The notes: generated from the sequence alone by a model not told the origin. Shown: positions 23,036 to 35,808, counted from the first letter of the stretch. The stretch: DNA of 64,000 bases from Pyronema omphalodes (GCA_024516155.1 JAJJXM010000041.1:194001-258000), one strand, 5' to 3'. Translations and numbers: made by a program.

Positions 23036-24980
23036 GTTTATTTGCCGGTGGATGGCTGGCTGTTTTATCTTGGGTTTGCAGGACATTCTGTCATTTCAGA
23101 TCATAGCGTGCTGGGTCATTATATCTTATTAGTTTTTTTTTTTCAAAAAAAACAAAAACACAATTATCACTGTACTGCGAATTTTTTTTTAAAAATGATA
23201 CTATATTCCTATAATCGTCATTATGTACCCTACTGCTGTGTTTGCTATACCACCGGCTACATTTCTGATGGACGGGTTACCAAAAGACCATCCATCTAAA
23301 TCCACTGTTATCCCAACCTAGCTTTTTGAAACTTTCAAAATGTCATAAGTAGATTTCGAGCAGCTTGGAGTAATAGGTAGTAAATAATCGTCAAAAGCGT
23401 GGAGATTTATGAAGAAATCGTGCCTCTCTCAACAGGAATGATCGACAGATTGTCGGGGTGTAGAAGGGCAGCATGTGCTCGACAGGAAAGTATCAGCCTC
23501 GATTAACAAAATACGGCTCTTCAGGGATCCTCGTACTACACTGCCCATCCTTTGGCGCATTGTGTTTCTAAATGCCCGACCAGTTTGAAACGACCGCACC
23601 ATTGTACTAAAAAGATTACTAATGCTTATCTGTGGCTACAGAAGAGGCTGATGCCGTGAGTGCGCAAGGAAAATAACTTAAGGTCAATACCAAGAATGGA
23701 GAGCATACGCGAATATTGAGGACGTGATTGAAATGTAAAATCTCGATTTTGATAATTACAACGTGATTAACTGAACAAGTTCAAATTTAATACATAGAAT
23801 ACCGGGGCTGCGGCGCAATTGGAGTCGAAGGAAACCGCATACCGCGACTAGATACTCAAGCAAAGCCACCCGCTGTGTTTGAACTTGGAGAATTACAGGC
23901 TGGCATTTAGGCACTGACCGATACATTTTTGCAACTTCGCGTCGCTATTATGTACACGTGGTAACGAAGATCCTTGCAGAAACCAAAATAGGAACTGGAA
24001 TGTTACAATGCATACAGTTAAAGTTACTGTATGTATATAATGGTCAATGTATAGTGGGGGACACCAAGTTCCGACACCTCGCGACAAAAAATATTGCACC
24101 AACACTCTACTCCGATTCGAAAACGGTTCGATAAGAACAAGAGAGAGGTTGATGGAGAACAACTTATATTGAACGAAATAAAAACCCCTGTATTTTGTAT
24201 GGGCGGGGAAAAATTCTAGATAGTCTTTTTGTGCCAAGATATGCCAAGATATAAGATTTAATCACATTTGATTGGTCACATGCAGTGACTAAGCTGATAT
24301 TTACACGTTGAATCTAGGGTGTTTTTTACCGAGCTAAAAATTGGCTATTCCACGCTAATAAAGTCTTGTGTAATCACATCGTACTGACTATCTGCACTAC
24401 CGAAAAGGGAGTAGTGGCTTGTGCACGGTGTTATCTCACAAGTGAGAAAAACTCTCATGAAAGGCAACCCCTGCCCCAGTACACGACGATAATATAACTC
24501 GCACTCAGATCAATTGGACAGCGGCGAGCGCGTCAATATCTCCTCCAAGGAACTCATACCAAGTGGCTCGCCATAGGTTCAATACTTTCAATGGCTGGGT
24601 CATACGCCTGTGCTGACATATGGAATCCATTGGATATTTATAGACGAAAACCGATAGAACAATATCAAAAGTGGGTTCGCAATGATTTCGCTCCCTAATT
24701 CTTTGGCAGGCTGGTATCATTGCAAAGTATATGTGTACACCACCAGTTCGCATGGGATAGGTATGTTTCTGCCGGAAGTCCAGTATCAAATATTTGTATA
24801 CCTACTCATCCCAAAGTACTCTCTGACTTTTATAAATAAACCCATCGCGCTCTTTAGACTACCTTTATCATCCTCCAGCATTGCCGCTCGTATCCATTCC
24901 ACTGATAGTTGGGTTAAAGTCTGCTTTTCTTCTGTTCTTCATCGCAATATCCAACTACTCATCCTTCTTTCCCGGGGGTT
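23036..24980. other. Intergenic
   Basis: No gene seen. T/A homopolymer runs at 23131-23200. The right end (from about 24800) is the duplicated promoter of the truncated copy at 24981. Confidence 0.4.
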
Positions 24981-25058
24981 ATGGCAGACGCCCAGGAGCA
25001 GAACCCCGCCGATTCGATCACCTCCATAAATACACAAGAAGAGTTGAATTCCTCATAG
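24981..25058 (+). pseudogene. Truncated copy of the 94-aa gene
   Basis: The copy begins MADAQEQNPADSIT, matching the first exon of the gene at 22681, and stops after 25 codons. The preceding leader also matches (CGCAATAT..CCAACT, then TTCTTTC before the ATG), as does the TATA region. No counterpart of the second exon follows, so the duplication is 3'-truncated or rearranged. It could still be transcribed. Confidence 0.7.
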
Positions 25059-25570
25059 AAGTATGGCTGAACTTCCATAACACGCTGATTTCATCTTGTG
25101 GTTTTGAGTTGGGCTTCCCTTCGCTGCCTGATCCTTGAGATGCTTGCAAAAGCTAGGATAAACCCGACAAAACACCCTGACATAACCTACACCGGTGAAA
25201 CATAAATTGGATTGCATAAGTCCGGGCAGTGTGGTAGGGGTCTGAGGCTTCAACACAACACCCTAACGCCGACCGCCATTCCTCTACGAGAAATAAAATG
25301 TATCTGCTCATGCAGACTTTTTTGACCCAGCCGGTAGGTTTTCGTTTTTTTTTTCTTTCAGCTCAACCCATGGTTAAGCGGCAGACGGGTCGTTGAGTAC
25401 ACGAAGCGGTGCAGCGAAATCACAAGAACCATGCCCACCGGGAGTCGCCCTACGAGCGCCCTGTGAACACAATTACAGGGGGTGAATCGCAGCCGATAGC
25501 GAAACCTGGAAGCATCGGGAAGCATCCACGAATCCGATGTAAGAAGCCCCCGTGTACGGAAGCTGACGGT
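25059..25570. other. Intergenic, repeat-derived
   Basis: No gene. 25190-25285 is a diverged relative of the left part of the TIR element at 21417. Confidence 0.35.
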
Positions 25571-25657
25571 TAAGGCAGAAAGTTTTTCCTGCATGGGACT
25601 TTTAGGCCTCGACCAGCGTATGATTCAATAAATAAGGCAGAAAGTTTTTCCTGCATG
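25571..25657 (+). repeat. LINE-end-like segment flanked by 25-bp direct repeat
   Basis: A 25-bp sequence (starts TAAGGCAGAAAG, ends CCTGCATG) occurs at 25571-25595 and 25633-25657. Between them lies CCTCGACCAGCGTATGATTC plus AATAAA, resembling the 3' end of the LINE at 41817 (CCTCGATCGGTGTATGATT). It is either a hyper-truncated retroposon with target duplication or a 62-bp tandem duplication. Confidence 0.6.
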
Positions 25658-26768
25658 AACTTTTAGGCAGACCTCCAAGTCGTACAAACCAGTTCAAAAT
25701 GACGACCAAAACGGACTGTACGGACTGTTGGAATATGAGAACTGTACGGCGACCCAGTTCAGTTTACTGTCAGTAGTATAAACTGGTTAAACTGCGAAAA
25801 GCAGTTAACTGAATTAATGCAAGGCTTGGCAAACCAGGTGAGCTGTTTAAAACTGCGAAGACTGGTTTGTCCGGAGGAACTGGTTTATGAAGGGTTAATA
25901 AATATTATTCAGTGCATACATAACAAAATTCCATCTTAATCGGGTCCCGGAAATCATAACTGACGCCTATGATTGAAGCTCTTGAGCCCGTCAGTGGCCT
26001 CCAGAGTATCTGCCTGCATTAAATGGCGGTACGATACCATGATCTGCTTATATTCGGAAAACAGCCGCTCGGGTTCAATGCTCATTGCGGGAATAGACAG
26101 CAGTACTTCGACAGCCATTTTGCAAAGTTTGGAAACCTGGCCCGCTACCGGAGCTCACACCACCACTCAATGGTAGAAGGACCGGCATCCCCAAGTGCTG
26201 CCTACAGTCCCAGCGCACAGTGATCAACATACTCGTCCGGCTGCGTAGGGCCACCTGTGGCTGTATCTTCAGAGCCTTGTTAGGGTTCTAGCGGGGTATT
26301 GAAGCCGGGTGGTATAGAGGAGAGGCCGCTGGTAACGGAACTCATTGTAGGTGGTTGGAGAGAAATGGCAGTGTAAGGTAGGGTTAAGTTTTGTAGGTCA
26401 AGAGAAAATAGCCTAGGCGAGATATATAGGAATATCTAGGCCAGTAGAGGTGCATTCAAACGGGGTTTCGGTACAATACTTTTGGCTGTCTATAATCCTC
26501 CATGCATGGATTTGGCTGTTTATTCTTCTGCGCAGTAGTCAACGTCGTGGTTAAACTGGTTTGAGTTTGCCAACCAGTAAACTGTTTACCGAGTCAGTTC
26601 AATCAGTTCAATCAGTGCACTGCAGTTACCTTGTTCTATGGAGCCCTCAAAACTGAACCAACTGCGTATCCGGGACACCAAGACTGCACCAACTCACTGT
26701 GAATTGTCAGTTCAGTTTACCTGGTTCACAATTTTACCCGGTAAACTGGCTATACGGTTGGGGGTCTG
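25658..26768. other. Segment dense in AACCAGT/ACTGGTT motifs
   Basis: About 1.1 kb between two near-identical blocks (25604-25646 and 26769-26813). Both ends hold many short motifs in both orientations (AAACTGG, CCAGTT, CAGTTTAC, CAGTTCAAT). Such clusters resemble subterminal transposase-binding sites of DNA transposons, but no transposase is recognisable. Confidence 0.35.
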
Positions 26769-26813
26769 CTTTTAGGCTTCGATCCGCGTATGATTCAATA
26801 AATAAGGCAGAAA
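26769..26813 (+). repeat. Second LINE-end-like block
   Basis: Contains TCGATCCGCGTATGATTC then AATAAATAAGGCAGAAAA, a near copy of 25604-25646 in direct orientation. Confidence 0.6.
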
Positions 26814-27041
26814 AGTGTAAACTCGTTAGGCACTACTCCTGGTAGGCAGGAGTAAACTCCACGATTTTGGCATCCTGCATGTGCTCTTAATTGCCAACTT
26901 TTTGCGAGACGTCTCGGGATCAGGCAACAAAAAACGATTGCTATCCTCCTGAGGCGCGTTGGCCTGTCCCTGTGTCCCTCATTTCTTGTTTTCTGCGCCT
27001 GTGTATATACATCCGTGGTAGTTAGCTTGGTTTGGATACAT

Positions 27042-27089
27042 GGTGTTTTTTTTTTCTTTTTTTTTTTTTTTGGAGGGGGGGGGGGGGGG
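27042..27089 (+). repeat. Poly(T)/poly(G) tract
   Basis: T-rich run followed by 15 G at 27075-27089. Confidence 0.9.
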
Positions 27090-29695
27090 ACTCGTTTAAG
27101 TCTTCAGCCTTGTGCCCGTCATCTGAATCAGCCGACTATAGGCTGAGGCAGATCCGTCTCTCCTCTTGTCCATCTACGTAACCTTGAGTGCGCCCATTCG
27201 GTGGTCGCAACTTCGGTTCCAGAGATCATGTTGGCTAGGGTTGTGGTTCCTTTGGGCGTGTGTAGGACGGCTTGTAGGGTGATTCGCTGGTTGCGATGGA
27301 GCTTCATGAGGGCTCGCCACATGTGCAATCATTCGAGCCTTGCTAAGAGAATTATACATATTTCGGATTTTGATCCCAAGATGCTACCCGTACCGGATTT
27401 CGGGCACCATAGAAACGCTACCTCGTCGAAAAAGTTGACAATACTTGTTCATCTGCATATTCAACCTAGAATCAATAAGTATGGAAATGAGCACGGCTAA
27501 TAGATCAGCCAAGATGCTAATGAGCCGTATAAATCTTTCAACTATTTCAACCGATGGGACCCTCCCTCAAAACATATGCTCTTTATAACCTCGGATATAT
27601 TATAATTCATTCATTTCAAGGGTACCTGGCCCGTAGTATCACCACTAATCTCGAAAATTCGACTTTGAATAACAATTATGAAATCAACGTGGATCCCCGC
27701 AATTCACCTCAGCACTACCAATAATGCCGTGGATTCCATAAGAATGACATTATTAGCCCCTGTTCTTCATCCTAAGGGATATTTTTCCCCGATAATCAAC
27801 TGTGGCTTCTCTCACGTTATAAAGCCTTCCGGCTCTCCAAGTTCACCATTCAACCCGTTCCTTACCAGTCGATAATGAACCAAGTATCGCCATGCAGCCG
27901 ACCCCGTCACGGTGTCTGAAGCTAGATTTACGCCGGGTGCTGCTTCCTCTTGGCTACCTCTATGAATCGGTTTGCGTCAGACATGCATCGTGGAATCCAG
28001 GTCGAGACACATTTCATCACACGAACCACCCACTCAACCTCATCACAACAGTCGGCGGCATCCTGTCTTGCTGCCATAATCAAGCATTCGGGAACACGAC
28101 AAAATGCCGATCTGTATCTACGAACTTAAAGATAAGAAGTAAGTTACCGTTTGAACCGGAATAGAGATGACATTTTTGACGGTTAGTGTCAGCTCCGAAG
28201 GCGTTCCGCCCCGGATCAATGCCTATCCTCAACCTCAGAAAGTGCAGCAGAGAAGCAGCAGAGAAGCAGCAGAGAACCTACAATGAACAACGAAGGGCCT
28301 GGTAACCGGCTTCTGAACGCGACTTGAATAACCCATTAGAACCAGTTGGCTGCTCTATCAAGCTCGTCAGCAAGTATCACCGTGAATTCGGGCATCATAG
28401 TAAGGTGTCGTTAATACTGTACTCGTCATGATACAGTATTTCAACAGACATTCCCAGCCACGACTCTTGTTCATCCGCCGGCCAACGTTAGGCATCTCTG
28501 GGCGGTGAATCTACGACTATGAGTGTCGGCTTTCCCATGGCCACATTGTCTCTGTCTGAATTTAGTTCAATATAACACCAGTGCTGTTGACAAACCGAGG
28601 TTACCCGCCAAGTCCCAGTGTGAGACCTCATATAAGCAGACTCATGATTCATAGCTGTACGGGTAGTTATTCACAGGGGGGGGGGGGGGGCAATCATATT
28701 ATGCAATGATCTCTTGTACATCTGTGACACACATAAAGCGAATGGGATAAATTCAGCAGCGCTGTAGAGAGGGATGTGCCACGTAAAACTGTAGCAGAGA
28801 AGAAAAGGCTCGATCTTACATACATAGTTTCGAATGTGTGCTATGTAGTCTCTGCTGTTGCGGCGAGACTCCATGACTTTGCCTCTCTACCGAGTGATTC
28901 AGTATGAACAGTGATACCAAAACCGCCTTTCCGCCCCCTTCTGCCAACCTCGTAAAGCAGCGAATGAAATAAATGCAGCTACGCCAGCAGCCAAAAAAAT
29001 TGCTCGCAGTTGGAATTGAACTAGTAATCTTCTAAGATCTAAGCCAGGGCCGTTTCTGCCATTAGTCGGTAGTACGTACTAGGTTTGTTGAGACTGGGAT
29101 GCGATACCCGCGATAATTTATGATCTTGGTAATCTCCCGAGAAAAGCATTCATATACCCTGAGAATCATCATATTTCTAAGGAAATCCCTGCTAAATATT
29201 GGCCTAGCCCTAAGCCATTTTCCTTGCCATATAGTAACCAAGGTGAACGGGATTATTCATTAGAAGATGTGATGGGTCCTGATTTAGCTAGGGTTAATGG
29301 GTCTCTCTAAGCGCGCTTTAGGACCAAAATCTTGTTTACATACATCCAACGGATTTTTAACGAGTTTTAAGCGATGTCATTGCATGGTTTACTGGCCATC
29401 GGTTATCATCCTATATGACATGGAGATTAAAATAGCTTAGTGAACCCTCTTCTGTTTTATGAATCAGTTTTGTAGTCCTGACTCCTTCTCATGCCCGCTC
29501 AGTAATATATGTCTGATAGTTTTTATCGGTTACAATATCAATGCATGACCGCCTAGACGAGGTGCAGTATTCTACACCCTGGATCCGGGATATGGCCAAG
29601 CATCAATGCCGGGTTTCGGACGCACCCGAAGCCAATTACATATTTTGTATTAGATAATAGTTATATCCAGCTGTATAAACATGCAAACACAAAAT
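27090..29695. other. Intergenic, gene-poor
   Basis: No gene supported in about 2.6 kb. It holds a 15-G run at 28676-28690. A possible Pol III-like unit lies on the minus strand near 28993-29070: A-box-like TGGCAGAAACGG, B-box-like AGTTCAATTCC, then a T7 run. It does not fold as a tRNA. Confidence 0.4.
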
Positions 29696-29767
29696 GGGGG
29701 TGTGGTTTAGTGGTATAATTCCTCTTTAGCATAGAGGCGGTCCGGCGTTCGATTCGCCGCTCCTCCA
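29696..29767 (+). tRNA. tRNA-Ala (AGC)
   Basis: A 72-nt cloverleaf. The anticodon arm CCTCT-TTAGCAT-AGAGG gives anticodon AGC. The T-arm is CGGCG-TTCGATT-CGCCG. The acceptor carries the G3:U70 pair that marks alanine tRNAs, with discriminator A; one U-U mismatch occurs at 6:67. A CTTTT terminator follows. There is no intron. Confidence 0.93.
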
Positions 29768-30084
29768 TATCTTTTGTTGGTTTTAAAGACGATTCAGCGA
29801 ATGGCATCCTGACGAAATTGTTCGTATGATGTTCCTTTTTTTTTTTGATTGCAGACCCTCGTTAGAACTTTTTTGCCCAGACGGCACGACTCGATAAGTG
29901 ACGTCGTTACTCGGGCCTTTGATCCTCAGGCACGTGTGTTGTGACAGCCGCGCCCAGTGGACGACTGCCAAGGAAGGAGGCAGATCTTTTACGCCAGTCC
30001 GTTTCTGTGATTGACATTTTCATTATGTCACTGTTCCAGATTCTACGAGATTCTATCAACATCACCACCCCATTTTCATAGTAA

Positions 30085-30585
30085 TCACTCGTTATAACTC
30101 TGTAAATCGACGGGTTTGACCGAATTCAAACCTTCCATTTTTGGCTGCTCCTCAGGTACGTTTGATAAATGTACGTAAGCACCTGCATCGTGACTCGCGA
30201 GGCGCAACTTTGACAGGTTCCAATTGAATCCAACCAGGCGACAAATCGGCTGGCTTGGCAGTCTGTGATCAAAAATACGCGCTAGAGTGTTCCCCGCCGA
30301 ACAGTTCGCTTTCTCCATCGCTTTCGCTTCCCGTGCTGCTGCAACTCCAGATCGAACGAGATCCCATAACGCCCACTTCTCCTCTACCCGACCATCCTCC
30401 ACCTTCCCACCACGCCTCCCCAGAACGATACACGTCGCCACGCAAGTCACGATTACAACAGCAAATTTCATAGGTCTCTGGATTCCAAGACGGCGCTTTA
30501 TCGCGTCATCCGCAGAATCATATTCCGGAAGAGGGGAATTGCTGCACGAAGACAGAACGCCGCTACAGCTGAACTTACCAACCAT
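30085..30585 (-). CDS. Possible hypothetical protein
   Basis: An ATG-initiated open frame of 166 codons with a hydrophobic segment (MKFAVVIVTCVATCIVLG, about residues 40-57) that could be a membrane anchor, or a signal peptide if translation starts at that Met. A charged region follows. No family is recognised, no splice signals confirm it, and an overlapping plus-strand frame is nearly as long. It lies upstream of bye1, divergently oriented. It may be real or chance. Confidence 0.3.
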   Translation of the reverse strand: MVGKFSCSGVLSSCSNSPLPEYDSADDAIKRRLGIQRPMKFAVVIVTCVATCIVLGRRGGKVEDGRVEEKWALWDLVRSGVAAAREAKAMEKANCSAGNTLARIFDHRLPSQPICRLVGFNWNLSKLRLASHDAGAYVHLSNVPEEQPKMEGLNSVKPVDLQSYNE

Positions 30586-31363
30586 CACAGAGCAGCCTAC
30601 TTATTACACGACGATCTTTTGTGGAATCAGCCCGTGTGAGAAAAGTTGACTGAAGTGAGCTACTGCTGCCAACGTTTCGAGACAGAGATCCTGCTACTAC
30701 AAGAGGAGGAGTGAAGACGAGTGTTCTGGGAACACTTTCCAAAGATTCGTTTCGCGACCAGGAGGTTTCTTTTTCTTACGTCTTTTACTTTACCACTTTA
30801 CCGTGATTGATTTCGCTACAAGCCGCTTTTACTTTACCACTATTTTTGCTTTCCACACTTTCGTCGCGCGCGAGGAGGAACTTGCTGGCAAAGTAAGCGA
30901 ATTTGGTGCCGCGCTGCTGTTAGCAAATCCCCACTATTATCTTTTTTACTTCACACTTTTGAAGAGGTGGTCACAAAAGTACGAAGGAAAGGAAAGGAAA
31001 TTGAGAGAGAAAAAAAGAAAGAGGAAAAAAGGCAATATCACCAACGTAAAAGTCACAGCCCACAACCCCACACGCTATTTACTTGTTCTTCATCCAATTT
31101 CCCCTACACAAATCTTTTTACACTTTCTTTCCCGAGGAGAATCAACAATCTTACTACCCTATCAACGATACATCTTGACATATATCGCGTGAGAGAATAC
31201 CCGAAATACACACAACCATACATTTTCCCACCCGTAATCCACCATATTGACCACCCCCACCGTGGCCGAAGACACGATAACAGTTAACGAACGACGAACG
31301 AGGAAGGATACCCTACGACAGACGATAGACGAACCAAACGACGAAGGTCAACGATAATCCACC
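30586..31363 (+). promoter_or_regulatory. Upstream region/leader of bye1
   Basis: Pyrimidine- and later CA-rich sequence without a reliable gene; the ~700 bp before the ATG probably includes the promoter and a long leader. Confidence 0.4.
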
Positions 31364-34300
31364 ATGGCCGGTAAGCAAGATCCCGTGTAATACCTTATTC
31401 TCGTCACAGCTGACATTAATAGACCCCCGCCGCAGCGCGCGCTCAACAAAAGGTGTTAACAGCCGTCTCAGCGATATCAACGTCGTTGAGCTACCCTCAC
31501 CATCGGTAGCCAAACGCCGCAAATCCACGCCTAAACAAGCCTCTCCTCCTGTTCCCGCAGCTTCTAATGCTTCTGTCGACGGTGGATCCGACGACATCAT
31601 CCGCTGCGTCTGTGGAGCCAATGAAGAAGACGAGGATGATGACAGGATGATGATTCAATGTGAGGGATGCGATGCATGGCAACATACTCAGTGTATGGGA
31701 ATCCCCAAGAAGAAAATCCCGAAGCAATATCTCTGCGAGGTCTGCGCACCGGACAGACATGAGTTTCTGCTAGAGCAAATGAGCTTGGGCGAGAAACCCT
31801 GGGAGAAGAGAGGAAGATGGAGAGCTAAGCCGGCGGCAAAGCCTGCTGAAACACCGGCAAGAGAAAAGAAGGCCACCCCGGCGGTGTCGGAAAATGGTAG
31901 CGTTAAGGCTACAAAGGATACAAAGACCCCGGCTAAATCGAAGGCCTCCGAAAAGGCTAAGGCTACAGCGGTGGAGAAGAAACCTACAGCTGCCGAGAAG
32001 AAGAAGCAAGCTGCAGCTGAGAAGAAGGAGAAAGAACGGGAAGAGAAACTTCGGGCCGAGACCGAGGAGGAGGAAGACGAGGAGGAGATTGAAGAGGTCG
32101 AGAAACAGGTACAGAAGAAGGGATCCATTAAGAAGGAGCCCGAAATTCCTGCGACTCCAGAACCCGAACCGCGGCAAGAGGCTCCAGAAGCAACTCCCGA
32201 GCCAAATCCAAAACCTCTCAAGAATGAGCCTGCTGCTAGCACGAGTACAGAAAAACCCGCCTTTGAGGATAAAATGGATATCGATTCCACTGAACCCCAG
32301 CCTCCGCCTTCCGAGGATAAGGTTGAGAAGGTGGAGGCTGCTGAGAATAAAGGACCCGGTGTTCCCAGTCCTGTGGAAGATATGCCTCCTCCACCAGTAA
32401 CAAACGATACCAACGATGCCGCAAAGAAGACAGCACTTCTTCCGCCGATCGATACTAACAGCCCCGTACCAAGAGCGAAAAAGACGAAAAAGGATGATAA
32501 GCAGGAGAGCCATAGCAAGAGCTCGACCCCTATCACGCCGAAATCGACGAAGCGAAAGTTACATCCTAGCGAGGACTCGGATGCTGAGGTCAAGACCGAG
32601 GATAAGGTATGTACTTATGCATATTATACGTTGATCCAAGCTAACTCGATGCAGGACCACGCCGAGAAGAAGGCCAGAAGAGTCTCAGTTGTTGCGTCGA
32701 CTCCGGAATCTACACCTAAGCCCCCTAAACAGCAGGAGCGAAGAAAATCCTCAGTTGTAACGCCAAAGACCGTCAAGAAGATTTCAAAGGAAGATACGAC
32801 ACCCCAGCAGGAACTTGTGCAGTCAACTTCGGAACTACGAAACTCAAATCGACAGGCAGTTGTGGAATTTGTTATCTCATCCTTGACGCCGCATGCCAAG
32901 CGTATTGTATCAGAGAAGAAAATCACACTGAAAGATGGCGAAACTGTAGAGGGATTATGTGAGAACCGGGCTTTGCACATTGAGCACCATGTCTACATGA
33001 AGTACTTTGCGGGCGGAAATATCACCCCTGAATATAGGCAAAAGATGCGGTCTATTGGGTTGAACTTGAAGAGCAATGCATCCCTCAGCGATGAGATTTT
33101 AGGGGGAGGGCTTAGTCCGGAGAGGCTAGCTCAAATGTCGACTGAGGAAATGGCGTCTAAGGAACTCAAGGCGTTTGCTCAACAGGTGCGATTAGAGTCC
33201 GAAAAGCACAATACCCTCATCAATGAGACCGGACCTCGCATCCGCCGCACCCATAAGGGCGAGGAAATCGTCGGGGATGAGTCTGCAAATGCCGGCCAGG
33301 AAACCTTATTGGAGTCTGGCAACCTTATCCGCCGTCCATCTGACAGTGTTATGGAAGATGCACCCGCACCTATCACGCCCCCGCAACCAGGATCGCCCAC
33401 ACAACCAGCAGATGCCTCTATGAGCCCTCCTATAACCGTCCCTGCAACCTCCGAGACCCCCCATTCACCATCTGGTGCAGCTGCTTCCCAAGGTTCTGCT
33501 CCGCCAGAGAAGAAAGACCGCTCCTTCTCCATCGAAAACGTATGGAGCAAAGTCGAATCTCCGGATGTTGAGCGTCGCCCTACGCCTACAACGCGTGTAG
33601 CACCCCCCTTGAGGCCTGTGGAAACTGTAACAAAGGTCGACAAAGATATTGATATGCTTCTCAAAGATGATGATGCATCTGTCGACGGTAGCTTACCTTA
33701 TTCACCGGCCAGCTACAACGACCATTACTCGCCCAAGGCAGATAACGATTACGCCGACGATATCTGGCGGGGAAGAGTAGAGATGAGTGCTATTGCCAAC
33801 TTTGGAGCCACGGCAGCACTTCTTGGCGGACCTGGACAACTCGGTGACAAAAAATGGTTTGAGCTACTTGACACCTCCATTAACATCGATGGCCGCATTA
33901 AGCATGAGCGCGCCACCGAGTATCTCTGTGGACAGAAATTTAGCAAATCATCATCGATGGTACTTGCCTCGCTCACCCCGGATCATGCAGTTCATCAGCA
34001 GCAATTCGATAAATTATACGACTATTTTAAATCCAAAGAACGCTACGCAGTGGTTGGTAAAAACCAAAACCCGGCAATCAAAGATCTCTACATAGTCCCC
34101 ATCGACGCTCAGGAAACTCTACCGGATTGGTTTAATGTCGTAGACCCACCTTCTAATGTTCCTGCCGAGAAACGCGCACAGAAGATGTTGGTTTTGATTT
34201 TTGTTGTTATTAAACATATGGTCTCTGGGTATGTCGACACTGGGTTGCAGAGAAGATTTTCTCATGCCCTGGAGACACCAAAACAACCACAGGCTTCTCC

Positions 34301-34802
34301 GTATGCGCCTGGCCCATATGTCCCACAGGTGGGATTGGCCCCTGCACAGGGACAGCAGGGACAGCAGCCGTTTTCGCCGAGCCCAATGGTTTATGGTCAG
34401 CCAAACCAGCAGCAGCAACAGTATGGCTACCCCCAGCATCAGCAACATCCACATCAGGGTCACCTACCACCCCTGTATCCCGTCGCCCCTGGACACCCGT
34501 CGCAATATCCTCCCCACTCATCACCTCCGCAGCAAAACCAGTCTGCTCACCTTCAACATCCTCTCCCACCGGTTCACCCTCATCCGCCCCCGCAAGGCTA
34601 CCAGCAGTATCCACCCCCGAGAACTTACATACCTAAACACCCAATGACCCAGGAACTTATCTTAAATGTTCCGACTATTAATGATATACAGATACAGACT
34701 ATTGATAAGTTGCTTGAGGATAATCCAAATCTACAGGATAGACCAGAGGAACTGGCAGCCAAGGTGGGGGAGTATCTGAGTAGTATTGGGCAGGCAAACT
34801 AG
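31364..34802 (+). CDS. Bye1-like PHD/TFIIS/SPOC transcription elongation protein
   Basis: Exon 1 is seven nt (ATGGCCG). Intron 1 (31371-31422, GTAAGC, GCTGAC, AATAG) yields MADPRRSARSTKG. Intron 2 (32607-32654, GTATGT, GCTAAC, GCAG) is 48 nt, in frame and stop-free, so the locus can be read straight through it. The spliced protein is about 1112 residues. A C4HC3 PHD finger lies at residues 64-110 (C64, C66, C82, C85, H90, C93, C107, C110). Charged low-complexity sequence follows, then a TFIIS central-type domain at about 456-600 (MRSIGLNLKSN, LSPERLAQMS). A SPOC-like domain lies at about 770-910, with a Pro/Gln-rich C-terminus. PHD then TFIIS then SPOC is the Bye1 order; yeast Bye1 binds RNA polymerase II and trimethylated H3K4. 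It is longer than yeast Bye1, mainly in linkers. Confidence 0.93.
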
Positions 34803-35712
34803 GGATTGGGAGTTGGGGGTTAGCGAATAGGGAATAGGGATTAGGGAATAGGAACTAGAGCGCGAGATGGGAAGGGGTTTTCATGATAGTGCGCTGTTCT
34901 GCTTTCGGAGCGAAGGTTGAATGAATTGGGGAAAAGAGAGGATATGGAGAGAAACAAGGCAGAAGGAAGGGGGCGGGTACAAGGGGGTGGGGGAATTGAG
35001 TACTTTACTTTATGCACCCAGTCACCCTGCTTGAGATCTTATCGTTTGTTTTGGCGGGTTCGGGCTTTGGATAGGCGGATGGCGTTGAATTGTTTAACCT
35101 TATTCGTTTTGCTGCTTTGTGTTTCGAGAAATGTTATTTTATGGGGGTTTTCTTTTTTTATTTCCTTTTTGTGCTTGACTTCCGAAGTAGTGTTTGTGGT
35201 GAAGGAGATGCCTTTAGGAGGATGCGGAAGGAATATGGAACGGATGTGTCAGGAGTGATGCTATTCATTTTTGTGCGCAAGATGAGCCTGTAGGTACTAG
35301 TCAATTAACGGGAATGGTGGAGTGGAAATCATTGTGCTTTATACCACTACATAACCAGTGACACGTGATGCAAATCTTATGGGCGAAGATCCTATACGTA
35401 CAAGAAAACAATTGCCTTGAGATAACACATGCCTGTGGATCTGCTAGACTTGCCGACATAAGAAACAGAATTTTAATCAGATAAACATTACATCAACTGA
35501 AGTAACCGACCAGAAACCATTATGAGATGTTCGTTGTAAAATATCACCGAACTAGAAGCGACTTATGTATCAACAAAAAAATAATTTTTTTTAAAAAAAA
35601 AAAACAGAAAACTGAGGAAATGCACAACTAATCACGGGTGGATGGGGTCTGAGATGATTGGAATAATAGGTGGGAAAAAAAAAGAATGCGAAGGATAGAA
35701 AAAAAAAGGTCA
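34803..35712. other. Intergenic, bye1 3' region
   Basis: A/G-rich sequence after the stop with repeated AATAGGG-like motifs. No gene. A/T homopolymers near 35576-35605. The terminator of the minus-strand tRNA-Phe is the A-run at 35699-35707. Confidence 0.45.
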
Positions 35713-35777
35713 TGCGCCAAACCCGGATTGAACGGGTGACCTTCAGATTACCCCGGATATGGATAGGACCGAATTGA

Positions 35778-35808
<31 letters not shown>

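Noticed and set aside
16672..30084. Biosynthetic gene cluster in the gene-poor interval
   Set aside because: No synthase, P450, transporter or tailoring-enzyme motif is visible on either strand.
31688..32593. Long minus-strand frames (301 and 247 codons) opposite bye1
   Set aside because: Antisense shadows of the low-complexity Lys/Glu/Pro-rich coding region.
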